From Microglena sp. YARC (taxonomy: Eukaryota; Chlorophyta; Chlorophyceae; Chlamydomonadales; Chlamydomonadaceae), in contig CM039463.1 of assembly GCA_022414725.1 (NCBI GenBank), positions 85,100,620 to 85,164,619 of the forward strand: a stretch of 64,000 nt of DNA. Reading direction: 5' to 3'. Both the position numbers and the translations under genes were made by a program. Below are positions 32,991-47,100 of this stretch, piece by piece (the first letter of the stretch is position 1; every line of letters begins with the position of its first letter). The notes under the pieces are model-generated. The model was given only the letters and a program-made list of their open reading frames with translations. It was not told the origin of the DNA and searched no databases.

Positions 32991-34495
32991 TCGATTTCAG
33001 GCTGCCCCCACCCCCACCCACACCCCACCCTCCCACACATGTTAATTCAGGTTAGGGAGTTGCCCCTACTTCTTACCATGTATGTGGGCCCTTGGCCACT
33101 AAGACCGAGCCATTAATGGGCAAGCCCTATGGCTATTCAGATATTGGTCGGCCAGCGCCTCTAACAATTAAGAGATCATGTTGACTCGGTTATTGGAAGG
33201 CTAGTTCCTGCCATAAAGGTACCTTTCCCTAACTAAGGTGGATGAAAACTCAAATGGAGAAAACCCTGAACCACAGATTGGTCTGATAAATGAGTTTATT
33301 GGTTGAGCTAGACTGTAAGCAATGTCGTTCATACCTATTTTTATTTTTTCATCTCAAAAACTAGATTGGGGCATCGAGCTCTATCGATAATGAATGTTAG
33401 GCAAAGAATCTTAGCTGGATCACTGACGGGTACCTAGCTTGTGTAAGATATGGTATGCCAATATATATACTGCTGACGAGTAACGAGGGAAGACGACTGA
33501 ACGAGTATAAGTGAACTACGTGAAGCAATTTGGGGCCATGGACGATGCAAGCGGCTGGACTGCAGACGAGTAGAGGGATAGGCCGGTAGGTGGAGGGAGG
33601 AGGGTTGCATAAATCTGTATTCCCTACTATTCCCATGTGTGTTAGTGTGTACAGTACGGTACAGTGCATGACGTACAGCATATTGATACATGGATGGGAG
33701 GCCTGATTAAGTAACCTCTGAACCATATAAATTGATGGAAGAGTAGGTATCCAGCACATTTCGTTGGCGTTGGGCGTTGGGTACGGAAACGGAACAAGTG
33801 CCTGACAGCCTGGATTGGGACTGCTACACCAAACTCTGGAGCACAGAATGCAATCACGTAGGTGAAGACATAGTAAATCCTCACACGTGGCTCAACATGA
33901 ATTTCGCAAATGAATTTCGTGTCAGCTGTAGCTGGTGTTGAGGAACAAGTTCATCAGTGCTTTTTTTTTTTAGTTCTCCTAACGGTTGGGCAAGTCCCTT
34001 AAGCCTATTTGGCCTACCCCTGGACTGTAACATACCTACATATAGTTGTATGCAATCATGAATACTGCTACAAACAACTCGCTAAGAGGTACGGCCCCAA
34101 ACCCTTGACTCGATTATGCATTTCCCGATGTCACAGAAGATGTACTTGCACTGGGAACCAACGTACCGCTCATACCGTCCTATCTAACCATGTGACCAAG
34201 CACCTGTGCACACATGCTCAATCCACTGCTTCCAGCCTGAATGATCGCCACCGCACCTGGTCCAAGCCAACTCCAATTGATTTTCAAAATCACCCAGTCA
34301 GCCCATCAGTTCAATGTTCAGTCACATCGCAATATCGCAGCTTCCGTAAGAGTCAATCCCCCAGGATTCTGACCTTCGACTTGAGAAACTTGGTGTTGAT
34401 TAAGCGCAGATCGCCGGAAGATGGTGCGGCTAATTCTGCGTTAGGCTCGTTGTCTGCCTGGAATCTGAATTCACTGTGATGTATCATGCTTGCAG
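32991..34495. other. Intergenic, region where the helicase 5' end must lie
   Basis: No repeat of note except an inverted dispersed fragment at 33970-34030. The first helicase exon (start ATG) should lie in or just before this region; several ATGs exist (for example 34316) but none joins in phase to 34496 with a good donor. Confidence 0.4.
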
Positions 34496-37400
34496 GCCGA
34501 ACCGGATAAGCAGACTGATGTCGATGATGGTGCGAATGACACCGAGGGCTGTTTTTTGTGCGTACCACAATTGCAGACGTGATCTGAGACCTCCTCCTTT
34601 TCGTAGGTCCTCCTCCCGGATTCGAAGATTCTGCACCTGTAGAGGCACCAGCAGAGGCACCAGCAGATGCAGCAGCAGAGGCAGCGGCAGCTGCTACCTC
34701 AGATGAGGCCGACAAACTAGCGAGCGCCATTGAGACCGTCAAGGTAAGGGTAGAGTTGCCAACACTAGGTCAGATGCTGCTCCACACCACATCCTGCAAT
34801 GATCCCCCCACACCTCCCCACCCATTTGAAGGTTGATGATACCCCAGAGCCTCCTGCTGAGGATGCAAAACCTGCAGATGCAGATGAACCAGACCTGGCG
34901 TTGAGACTTCATGAGGGGCTGAGAGAGAGGCCAGAAGCTGCCATCACAGCTGACACTGGAGACTCCATCTATGCGTCTGCCAAAACGTTTGAGGACCTGC
35001 CTCTTTCCCAGGAGCTTCTGAAGGGTCTGTATATTGAGATGAAGTTCGAGAGGCCCTCTTTGATTCAAGCCAAAACCCTCCCGATGATCTTGCACCCACC
35101 CTACAAAGATCTCATAGCTCAGGCGCACAATGGAAGTGGCAAGACCACATGCTTCGTTCTTTCCATGCTCAGTAGGTAAGAAGCGCTTTCCAACCAAAAA
35201 ATTGTGTGTACAGATGCTATTACTTAGGCCACTCCTGTCAAGTATGCATGCTGCTTTGATATTGTTATGTACTGCATTTCAGGGGTTCATCTGCTAGCAA
35301 AGACTTGTGCACCAAATCAAACCTGAATATGCAGCTCTATATCACCACAATGCTATTTTCATGCACGGTGCTGCAGCCATCTGGGCCCAGTCTGCTGTTT
35401 GCTTTGGCCAGTCACCCAGAAGCGTTCAGCATAAATGACATTTGTGATTTATATTTCGCTTTCTAAATAAATAAATAGTGCGCCTTATTATTAGGCGTGA
35501 AGTTGAGGGGGACAGCCCGTTTGCTTGCAGAGGGGCCAACCACCATTTTCCCTTCCTATGAACCAAGCTGTCTGTGTTAACCGTTCTTCACACTGCTGCA
35601 GGGTGGACGTCTCTAGAAATGAGCCTCAAGCTCTCTGCATCTGCCCTACTCGAGAGCTAGTAGTGCAGAATTTGTCTGTGGTGAATCGCATGGGCAAATT
35701 TTCTGGCATTAAGGTGAGCAGGGATTTTTTCAAATATGGAAGTAGTTTTTTTTCTAGCTTCATGGTTTAAGGCCCCCTCCAGGGACAGCTTTTTATAGCT
35801 TTGATAGCTTTATTAGCCTGTTAGGGCCATACAGGGCAAACGTTTTTTTTACTTTTTACAGCGATAATTTGGGCCAAAACGGGTTTAAATGTAGCGATCG
35901 ATATATAGAATCTCTGAAGGTGAGCCTTTTTATCTTCTCTGTGTCATGTGTAGGGTTGGGCCGACATATAAACGTATATATACGCCTTATATTTTTTCTC
36001 AAATCGACCTTATATACGTCGTATACAAAACGTATAGTCTGTACTTCAAGAAGTGCAGCACACGTCCCGGCACTTCAATTTCTTGGTTTTCATTATATTT
36101 TTGATTTAGATAGCTCATTGGAAAGCTTTTGACCTCCTCTATCACAATATGCAATAAAAATCACCATTCACACACATTATTTAAACATTTGACCTAACGG
36201 TTGATCTAGATAGCCAGGATGGCACACATATCTGAGCGCCACCTAGCCGACCATTCCACAAGCTATGCTCCTTCGTGGGCTTGAAGGATTGATGGTGCAA
36301 GCCTAGTGCAATGTGAACATGGACAAAATTGCAATACCGTTATGTACTTTTATTATTATACACTCATACAGTTATAATAGACCAACTGGCATTTAATGGC
36401 TCCCTTAGATTGGCACCGCGCTTTCTGGTCGTTATTTCTTTTCTGAGATTTGGACAACCTAAACTCGCCAGATTATTTTTCTGAGAGTTGATATGTGATG
36501 CCAATGAAATTAGCTACGCAGCAATACCATGTAAAAGTATTTTCTCAAGAAGTGCCTAATTTTCCTATACGTTTTTATACGTTTATTATATGTATACGTT
36601 TATTTGTTTATACGGCTTATAAAAATAAAAACATACGTTTGCTTCCCAACCCTAGTCATGTGTCAGCAGCTAGAAAAAAGTAATGATAACGCCTGGTGGG
36701 GCTTGGTATTAAGGGAGCCCCGTCTTACGGCTGTATCGAACGGGCTGCTACTTTACCAGCCCAAAGCTTCTATGGCGGATGGCAGAGACCGGCAGATGAT
36801 ATTTCACAAACTTTCATGGCTGGACAGAACTTCCTACTTCCGTTTGAAAAACAAAAACGTTGTGTCCACAGCCACCGAGCTGACGTGTCGAGGTAGCTGT
36901 TTGTTCATACCATCCAATGAAGAGGGTCACTGGTGCTGCCGTGCACATTGCACTCATGGGCATGGTTTTATTTAAAGCAATTCAGGGGGTGATTTGAGAG
37001 TTGGGTTTAAAAAAATGTCGGACGTCAGACTTTTTATTTCAAATTTGGCCTGAAATCTGAGAATTCTGGGGGATTTGGCCTGATAAGAAGTATGCAATCT
37101 GACGTTTCACCCCAATTCATCCCCTGTATTGCTGTAAGGTGCTACTTGTACCATAATCGCTGAAATATGTACCATGGTGTTCTGGGGTGCTGCCACATCA
37201 CAGCCATTTGGGGTCGCTTTTTAGGGCCCAATAAGCTTCTAGTAAGACCCTAAAGGCTACCAGCAGCACAACGGTGCTTCTCTGAAACGCCTTTTCATTT
37301 CCTAAAAAGAACTGATCATGGAATGGTCTACGGTCCGACAATGTTCTGATCCTGCTGTAGTTACCACAGGAATAGGCACATCTAGACCAATTTTTTCCCG

Positions 37401-40400
37401 ACGCTGCGTAGCTACTGGGTGGACATTCCATGGTTGCATTGCAACGCATTCGTTTGGCGCTGCCCCCCTGATCCCTCTCGTTCCGCAATTTGCGTTCCGC
37501 CATGCGATGGCTGCGCAATAATCCTGAAATCAGGCTTCAGCTTCTTGGGCCACTCAACCTGGCTGGCGTACAGAAATCTGAATATAAACACTTATCTATA
37601 CTACAGCGTGTTTGTTATTGCCTTCGTACTGAACTTGCCAAGCTTAACTAGCTTAACTTACTGGGCTAGACTAGCTGCTTCAGCAAGCTCAGCTCAGTAA
37701 GTTCAGCTAGAAAAGGTACAAGAACCACTTGGATGAAGTTGGAAGCAGGGTACTACATAGCGCTTTCGGCAGCGCGTTCACGCCCTGCCTTTTTGAGCCT
37801 CACTGCATGTTTCGCGCCGTTTTTCAACCCCCTGTGGGCGCAGCGCGCAGCTTTTGCACTTTTTGCACTAGAAAGTGCACTTTTTGCACTTTTTGCACCT
37901 ACACAGTGCTGAACAATTTGACAAATTGTAGTACCCTGGTTTGAGGGGCCCTTATCCTGCTTTGTTGACTGGGATTCTCCGCTCCGTTTTTTGTTTGTAT
38001 TGCTCTATGCTTTCAGGTGGGAGCAAATCTGCTAGTCTTCTGATGTCAGGCTTCTGATGTCAGGCTTCTGCTCCAGAAGAAACAGCCTAAGCATATTAGG
38101 GTTTTTATTTCCGGCTTTTCACAGCAGCTTCTTGGCAGCTCCCTGAGCCAGCCACTGGGCTATACCAAACTATTTCAGCAGTTCTGGACAGCTGATTATG
38201 CCAGCTTCAAGGTGCTCGAGGTTGTGCCAGGTTTGGCTGAATAGCCAATCAGGGGAGCTGCCTAGAAGCTGCAGCTCGTAGCTGAAAACAAAAACACTGA
38301 AGCATCTGCTGCTTGGTATTGAAGCCTGCACTCATCAAATGACCATCTGCTATGTGTTCCCCTTTGTGTCAGGCTACAAGCACAGCAAGCGATTTTGAAG
38401 GCTCGCAGTACCGCAAGGCCCCTATAAACGAGCAGGTGGTGGTTGGAACACATGGAAAGTTGAAAGCATGGGCTACTAAGCGCATTCTTTCCTTGGATAA
38501 CATCAAGGTGCGTATGCTAGTTGGACGGTTGGGGTTGGGGTTGGGGTTGATGGCGTGGGTGGTGAGTGGGTAGGTGGGGTCGATGACGTGGGTGGTGGTG
38601 GTGGCGGTAGGTGGGTAGATGGGGTCGATGGCGTGGGTACGTAGGATTGATGGCGTGGGTGGTGGTGGTGGTTGGTGGGTGGGTAGGTGGGGTCAACGGT
38701 GATGGTGGTGGTAGTGATGGTGGTGGTGGTAGCTGCTCCTCTGCATGCCCTAAACCAGTTGGACAACATCAAGGTGGGTATGCTAGTTGGATCCCCCCAT
38801 ACAAACATATAAGTCCCCCTTGACTCCGTCAAGCCGAGTGCACATTTGGAGACCAGTAGGGCACCAGGAAAAATGTCATCATCACCATCATCATCATCAT
38901 AATCATCATCATCATCATAATCATCATCATCATCATCATCATCACCGTACCCCCATATTTTATTGATTGCTTGTTGTGCTGCCTGATCACAATGAAGTTC
39001 AGGAAAATAGCCCTGTCCAGAGCTGTTTTCAATTATTCATCTTGGCATTGAATCCATCTATTCATCCATCTATCTGTCCATCCATCCATCCATCCATCTA
39101 TCTGTCCATCCATCCATCCATCTATCTGTCCATCCATCCATCCATCCATTCATTCATTCATTCATTCATTCATTCATTCATTCATTCATTCATTCATCCA
39201 TCCATCCATCTATCTGTCCATCCATCCATCCATCCATCTATCTGTCCATCCATCCATCCATCCTTCCATCCATCCATCCATCCTTCCATCCATCCATCTA
39301 TCTGTCCATCCATCCATCTACCTTTCCATCCATCTATCTATCTGTCTCTATCTACCTTTCCATCCATCTATCTATCTGTCCATCCATCCATCTATCTGTC
39401 CATCCATCCATCTACCTGTCCATCCATCTATCTATCTGTCCATCCATCCATCTACCTTTCCATCCATCTATCTATCTGTCCATCCATCCATCTACCTTTC
39501 CATCCATCTATCTATCTGTCCATCCACCCATCTACCTTTCCATCCATCTATCTATCTGTCCATCCATCCATCTATCTGTCCATCCATCCATCTACCTGTC
39601 CATCCATCCATCCATCTATCTATCTGTCCATCCATCATCCATCCATCCATCCATCCATCCATCCATCCATCCATATATCTGTCCATCTATCTGTCCATCC
39701 ATCCATCCATCCATCCATCCATCCATCCATCCATCCATCTATCTGTCCATCTATCCATCTATCTGTCCATCCATCCATCCATCCATCCATCCATCCATCC
39801 ATCCATCCATCCATCCATCCATCCATCCATCCATCCATCCATCATCCATCATGCAACATATCAAACAGTCCTCTTGTTTAATTCCTATACAGCATCACTA
39901 GTTGACACGCATGTTTCAGCACATGCACTGAGTTTGTAGGTCATACATTGCTATGGTTGTCAAGTACGATATCGATTGGCTATATCGTACAATATTGTCC
40001 ACTATATTGATATATTGTATGATGTATCCCTTGATAATCTTGGAGACCAGTATGATATTCACACCCCAAAACATTACCCCCCTCACGGTCTTCCTCTCTT
40101 CTCCTTGCAGATCTTGGTGTTTGACGAGGCAGATGAGATGTTAAAGGCAGATGCATTCGCAGATGACTCTGTCCGCCTTATCAAGAGCATTAGGAAGAAG
40201 AACCCCAAGGTATGATTCTATCTGATGCAGAGGAAAATCCATTTGCACTTCAAAGTTGATTTTAGCAAAAAACAATTAATCCAAGCCATAATTAATTCGC
40301 TAGAGATTTCATTCTTGACGCAGCTTCGACCGTCAGATTAGCCTAATATAAACCTTGATAGCCATTCAGGGGATGATTTGGATTTGAGTTTTCGAAACAC

Positions 40401-41065
40401 TTTGTATTTCCTAGTTACTCAAACTTCGAACTTGAGAATTTGCCGGAGATTTCTGACATTTTGGCCTGAAAAATGAGAAATTTGATATTCTATGATAATT
40501 CTAGTATACAGCGGGAGTATAAAAAAAAAGGGGGGGGACACCTATCCCTAAAAAACCTGAGGGGGGCTGAACCCCCCCCCCCCCCCCCCCCTTTAAATCG
40601 AAATACCCCCTTTTTTTAAAACTTAGATATGGATTGTGAGGGTCCACAGTATGGCGCACATAATGGCATCCTCGGAATTCCCACACAGGGATTGTCTGAT
40701 AGTCAAAATTCAGTTTTTCAACCCCATTCACCCAACAACCCACCCACCCACCCACCCAAGGGGTAGATACTTATTGCATAAGGTCCAAAGTGGTGCCAAT
40801 GAACTGCTCTTGCCAAGGCCTACTCATGGGTGGTCTCAGAATGTCATTTGGAAGTCTGAGTAAAAAGTTAGAAAACAACTGAGGAAGGCTGACCCCATTC
40901 ACCCACCCACCCAAGGGGTAGATACTTATTGCATTCACCCACCCAATGGGTAGATACTTATTGCATAAGGTCCAAAGTGGTGCCAATGGACTGCCCTTAC
41001 TCAAGGGTGGTCTCAGAATGCCATTTGGAGGTCTGAGTAAAAAGATAGAGAAAACCTGAGGAGGG

Positions 41066-41105
<40 letters not shown>

Positions 41106-44100
41106 ATGAGGTGCTCAGAACGACCTGAAAAATGTCTCATAATATTGCAATGATACATGCGATTACAGCCCCATTATCAGAAAAAATCAATCGGGAGAAT
41201 GAAAATTTTGGAGGCTTTGACACCTCCTGTATACAGCTAGAAAAAACCCACTTTCAGATTTGAATAAGAAGCCGTGGTCTCTCCCGATCCCCTTGAATCC
41301 ATATCAGCCTCTTACAGGTAAGGTAGGCAACACAGAGGTATTAGTCAAAACATAATAATAATAATAATAATGATGATAATGATAATAGTCGATAATATTA
41401 ATAATAATTTTATGTATAATTTAACAATTATAAGAGGTAATAGTAAACACATTGAGGTAATAGTCAACACAGAGATCCATGTCTGTGTCGTTCTCTCTCC
41501 TTCAGACCCGCTCCCTCAAACCCTCGCAGGTCCAGTTGCTGCTCTTCTCTGCGACCTTCAACGACCAGGTCCGTGGCTTTGCCAAGCAGATAGCGACCAA
41601 TGCCAACGAGGTGCTGATCCCCAAAGAAGAGTTGTCTCTTGACGTCATCGCACAATTTAACGTCAGGTGAGTTTGGTGTCTGCCCCCAGTGGAAGCATAT
41701 TATAAATTTATTTATTTATGTCAGGTGATTGCTCTAGGAATATGTTTTCCGCTACCTTGAGAAACCGCTACACATTTTTTTATTTATTTGTTTATTTATT
41801 TATTTACTCTCCGGCAAATTGGTATTTGGCCCCAGCCCAAGGTAACGGACTGGCCCCCTCAACCCCACGCCTCGTTATAATGCATATAATTGATTTATTT
41901 ATTTACTCTCCGGCCGATCCTTGCAGGTGCCCTGATCGCAGTTCAAAGACTCTAGTGATGAAGGAAATGATCTTCCCCAACTGCGAGGGCCTTGAACAGA
42001 CTACCATCTTCCCTCAACCTCACGCCTCGTCATCATGCTTAACATTCATTTACTTATTCATCTATTTATTTACTCTCCGATCGATGCCGGCAGGTGCCCT
42101 GATCCCAACGCCAAGACTCAAGTGCTGAAGGAGATGAATAGATGATCTTCCCCAACTCAGGGATATTTGTTTCCGCTATATATATAGCGATCGCTAGTTT
42201 TGAACCCGTTTTGGAGAAATTATCGCTATAAAAAAGTTTAAAAAAAAGTTTTTTTTAGTTTGCCCCATATGGCCCCCAAAAGCGACAAAAAGCTACAAAA
42301 ACCACTAAAACGCTGTCCCTGGAGGAGGCCTAGAATCTTAAAGCTAGAAAAATCCCACTTTCAGATTTGAAAAAAAATCACTGCCCCAACTGCGAGCGCC
42401 TTGAACAGGCTATCATCTTCCCTCAACCTCACGCCTTGTTAGAATGCTTAATATTCATTTACTTATTTATTTACTTTCCGACCGATGCGGACAGGTGCCC
42501 TGATCGCAACGCCAAGACTCGAGTTCTGAAGGAGATGATCTTCCCCAACTGCGAGCGCCTTGGACAGACTATCATCTTTGTGCGCTCCCGAGAGATGTGC
42601 AAGACCCTTCACAATGAAATGGAACAAGAAGGATACAAGTGCACTGCCATCCAGGTGAGTCTTGGGGTGGGTGAGATGGTGGGCTTGGTGTGTGTGTTGG
42701 TGGGAGAGATGGTGGGCTGGGTGTGTGTGTTGGTGGGTGAGATGTTGGGCTGGGTGTGTATGTTGGTGGGTGAGTTGGTGGGCTGTGTGTGTGTTGGTGG
42801 CCTGGGTGTGTGTGCTGGTGGGTGAGATGGTGGGCTGGGTGTGTTTGTTGGTGGGTGAGATGGTGGGCTGGGTCATCCATTCAGGTGGGTCTTGGTCCTT
42901 TTTGGTGGGGCCCCCTCTTCAAGGGGGTGGGAGCCCCCAGGATTACCCATTTGTCTGTTTGACCGACCGACCATCCAGGTGGGTCTTGGTCCTTTTTTCC
43001 TTTTTGGCGGAGCCCCCAGGGTCGCCCATTTGTCCGTTTGACTGACCATCCATCCGTCTGACCGCCATGAAGCCTGACACGTCAGCCAAACGGTCTCGTA
43101 ACTAACTCACTTCCGTTGCCACCTGTTGCGCCACGAACACCTCTCCGCCAAAGTTTAGCGTCGCAGGCAACGCTGCATTGAACTTGTTCTTTTGAAGGGC
43201 CCTTTCCCAGCGCAAGCTGTCAGCGTGAACTACTAGGACACGAGTGCCTTTATTGGTATCTGATCAGATACCAATAAGGCACTCGTGTCCTAGTAGTTCA
43301 CGCTGACACAAGTAAACGGGAAGGCTGTTTCAACTTCGCAAGGCAACTTCCCCAGTGCTAGGCGGTACAATTTTCTTTTCTGTGGTAAATCGAGGACCAA
43401 AACCAGAGATTTTCTTTTCAGCTACGATCACCAGCTTCTAGGTAGCTGATTCCTGAGCCAGCCATTGTACAAAGCCCACAAATTTCAGCAGTGCTAGAAA
43501 AACGATCATGCTGGCTTCCAGGTGTACTAGCCCGCTTTAGGTTAGGCTACATATCCAGGAAGAGGATCCACAAGCAAACGGGCTGGTCCCCTCAACCTCA
43601 CGCCTTGTAACAAGGCATTCTATTTATGTATTTGATTTACCCCCCCCCCCCCCCCCCCCCCTCCCGGACTACTCCATTACATTTCCATCATGGCTCATAT
43701 CTACTTACACACACACCACCACCACCACCGGGCTACCCCCCTGCACTATCACCTGCTACCCTTCAACATTTCAATCATGGCTCATATCTACTTACACACA
43801 CACACCAACCACACACACACTCACACACCAACCACACGCACACACCACCACCACCACCACTGCGTGCACTCTCACCTCGACCACTCTACACTTTACCCTC
43901 ACTCTACCCTACCTACTCAACGCTCTACCCCAGCCACTCTGCCCTCACCCTGACCTACACTACCCTCTATTGTACCCTACGCTCTACACTCACACCACAA
44001 CCGCTCAGTACTGACAGGGAGGTCTGGACCATGGAGACCGCAACTGAATTGTGCAAGAGTTCCTAGATGGGGTGGCATACTATCTATTTGTTTCATCTAT

Positions 44101-47100
44101 TCCCCCCCCCACACACACCCTCACGCGCACACACCCCACCCCACACACCCATCCCCCGGAGTACTCCCCTGGACTATCGCCTGCTCCCCTTCAACAATTC
44201 AATCATGGCTCTTATCTACTTCCACTCACACCCCAACCACACACACACACCATCACCGCCACTGCGTGCACTCACACCCCAACCACTCTACACTCTACAC
44301 TCTACCCCAACCACTCTGCCCTCACCCTACCCTACACTCATCACTGACACCCCAACCACTCTACACTCTACCCCAACCACTCTGCCCGCACCCTACCCTA
44401 CACTCAACGCTCACACCCCAACCACTCAATGCTGACAGGGAGGTCTGGACCATGGAGACCGTGACCGCATTGTGCAAGAGTTCCGAGATGGTGTGACCAA
44501 GATTTTGATCTCCACAGACGTGTTGTCTCGAGGTTTTGATGTGTCCCAGGTGTGTGGGATCCCCTAGCCTTTTTTGCTTGAATTTGTATTTGCATGGTTA
44601 CATGGTTGCTTGGATTTTAATTTGAATGGTTACATGGTTGCTTGAATGTGGATTTGCATGGTTACATGGTTGCTTGAATTTGAATTTGATTGGTTACATG
44701 GTTGCTTGAATTTGGATTTGCATGGTTAAACGGTTGCTTGAATTTGAATTTGAATGGTTAAATGTTTTTCTAGCCAACTCTGGGCTGCTCACTGTCTCCC
44801 AATTCCAATCTCTCCAAGCCTTTGCTTGTGTTAATTGTGTGGATGGGTAAGTACGTGGGTAAACCGGTCAACATGTAACAGCATGGCCTGTTCAAATGAG
44901 TGTGTGCATATATTGCCCCTCTATCCCCCTGTGCCCCTATCCCCCTACTTCCTATCGCCCATCTATGCCCCTGTTGCCCTTCTGTCCTCCTGCCCTCTAT
45001 CGCCCTTCTCTTTCCCTACCCCCCATCGCCCTTCTATCCCCCTACCCCTCTATTGCCCTTGCATGCCCCTATCCCCCTGCCCTCCTATCGCCCTTCTATG
45101 CCCCTATCCCCTTATTGCCCTTCTATCCCCCTGCCCAGAAAATGTGAAGCCCAAATCACTGTATGTCTGTTGGAGATTTCAATGTTTTGTGATACCAAGC
45201 TAGGAACACATTTTCCATTTTGGGCTACACATGGCAGCTTCCATCCGGCTCCATTCGCCATCTATTAGGGTCGACCCAAAGCATTAAAATGCATTAGAAT
45301 GCCCGGCTTGTCAGCTTCAAGATGCACTAGCTAGCTTCAGATTTGGTTCTAGGACGGGGAAACAGAGCTGCCTAAAAGCTGCTAATCATAGCCCGAAAAA
45401 GAAGTAATGGGTAGGAAGTCCATATTTCCACATTTAGCTACCTTGGCCCGTTATGAGGTATATTTTTACAGTCGGTAAAGGCGGGGCCAAATAAGCTGAA
45501 TAGACTTGCCAAACCTCAATATTGGAGAGGTCTGTATACAAAGCAAGAACAGGTGAATTGAACCCTGACAGAGTGTAAATGATAGTGGCCCGGAGCTCGT
45601 GCTATGAAGATAATTTAACTTCAATTTCCGGGGGGGGGGGGGGGGGGGGGGGGCATGAATGAAACCCATACATGAAACCTATCAATGAAACCCATGCATG
45701 AAACCCATATATGAAATCCATGCATGAACCCCCCAAAGCCATCTAGTAGGTGACTTTGGTCATTGTATATAATGACCACCCACCAAACCCACCATCCCTC
45801 CCTCCCCAAACCCCCAAACCCCAACCATCTTGTAAGTTGCTCCGGTCATTTGCAGTTGATGACCCCCCCAAACCCACCATCACCCACTCACCCACTCACC
45901 CCCCTCCCCCCCCCCCCCCCCCCAACAACAACAACAAACCATCTCGTAGGTGACTCTGGTCATCGTAGTTGATGACCCCCCTCCAACCCACCATCCCCCC
46001 TCCCTCCCACTCCCCCCTCCCCCAACCCCCCAACCCCAACTCCCCAACCACCTTGTAAGTTGCTCTGGTCATCGCAGTTGATGACCCCCCCCCCCCCCCA
46101 ACCCAACCCACCCAACCCACCATCACCCACTCACTCGCTCCCCCCCCCCAACCCACACACACACAACCCTAAACCATCTTGTAGGTGACTCTGGTCATCA
46201 ACTACGATGTGCCTGTGGAGCAGAGGGACCACACCACCCCTGCCTACGAGACATACCTCCATCGTATTGGACGATCTGGAAGGTTCGGGCGCAAGGGTGC
46301 TGCCTTCAATCTCATCTGTGGCCGTGAGGTAGGTAGCAACTTTCCACCACACCACCACCACCACCACCACACACCCTGCCCTACCCTACCACTGTGGCAC
46401 ACTGAATGCCTAGCTGTGAACACACAAGTCATATTCTTGCTACCACCAAGAACTGACTTTGAGTGATGAAACAATTTTCTGTCTGAGCTATCTACCCTGC
46501 CATACCCTGCAATTCCCCACCCTACAATTCCCTACCCTACCCTACCCTACCCTACCCTGCAATTCCCTACCCTGCAATTCCCTACCCTGCCCTGCAATAC
46601 CCTGCAATTCCCTACCTTACCCTACCCTGCAATTCCCTACCCTACCCTGCCATACCCTACCCTACAATTCCCTACCCTACCCTACCCTACCCTACCCTGC
46701 AATCCCCTACCCTGCCCTGCAATACCCTGCAATTCCCTTCCCTACCCTGCAATACCCTGCAATTCCCTACCCTACCCTACCCTGCCATACCCTACAATTC
46801 CCTACCCTACCCTACCCTGCAATCCCCTACCCTGCCCTGCAATACCCTGCAATTCCCTACCCTACCCTGCAATACCCTGCAATACCCTGCAATTCCCTAC
46901 CCTACTCTGCCATACCCTACAATTCCCTACCCTACCCTACCCTGCAATCCCCTACCCTGCCCTGCAATACCCTGCAATTCCCTACCCTACCCTGCAATAC
47001 CCTGCAATACCCTGCAATTCCCTACCCTACCCTGCCATACCCTACAATACCCTGCCATACACTGCCCTACCCTACAATACCCTACCCTGCCATACCCTAC

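Noticed and set aside
41506..41529. Earlier acceptor for the SAT-motif exon (adds TRSLKPSQ)
   Set aside because: Kept only as an alternative: the site at 41530 gives the spacing to FSATF expected in the family, though both are in frame.
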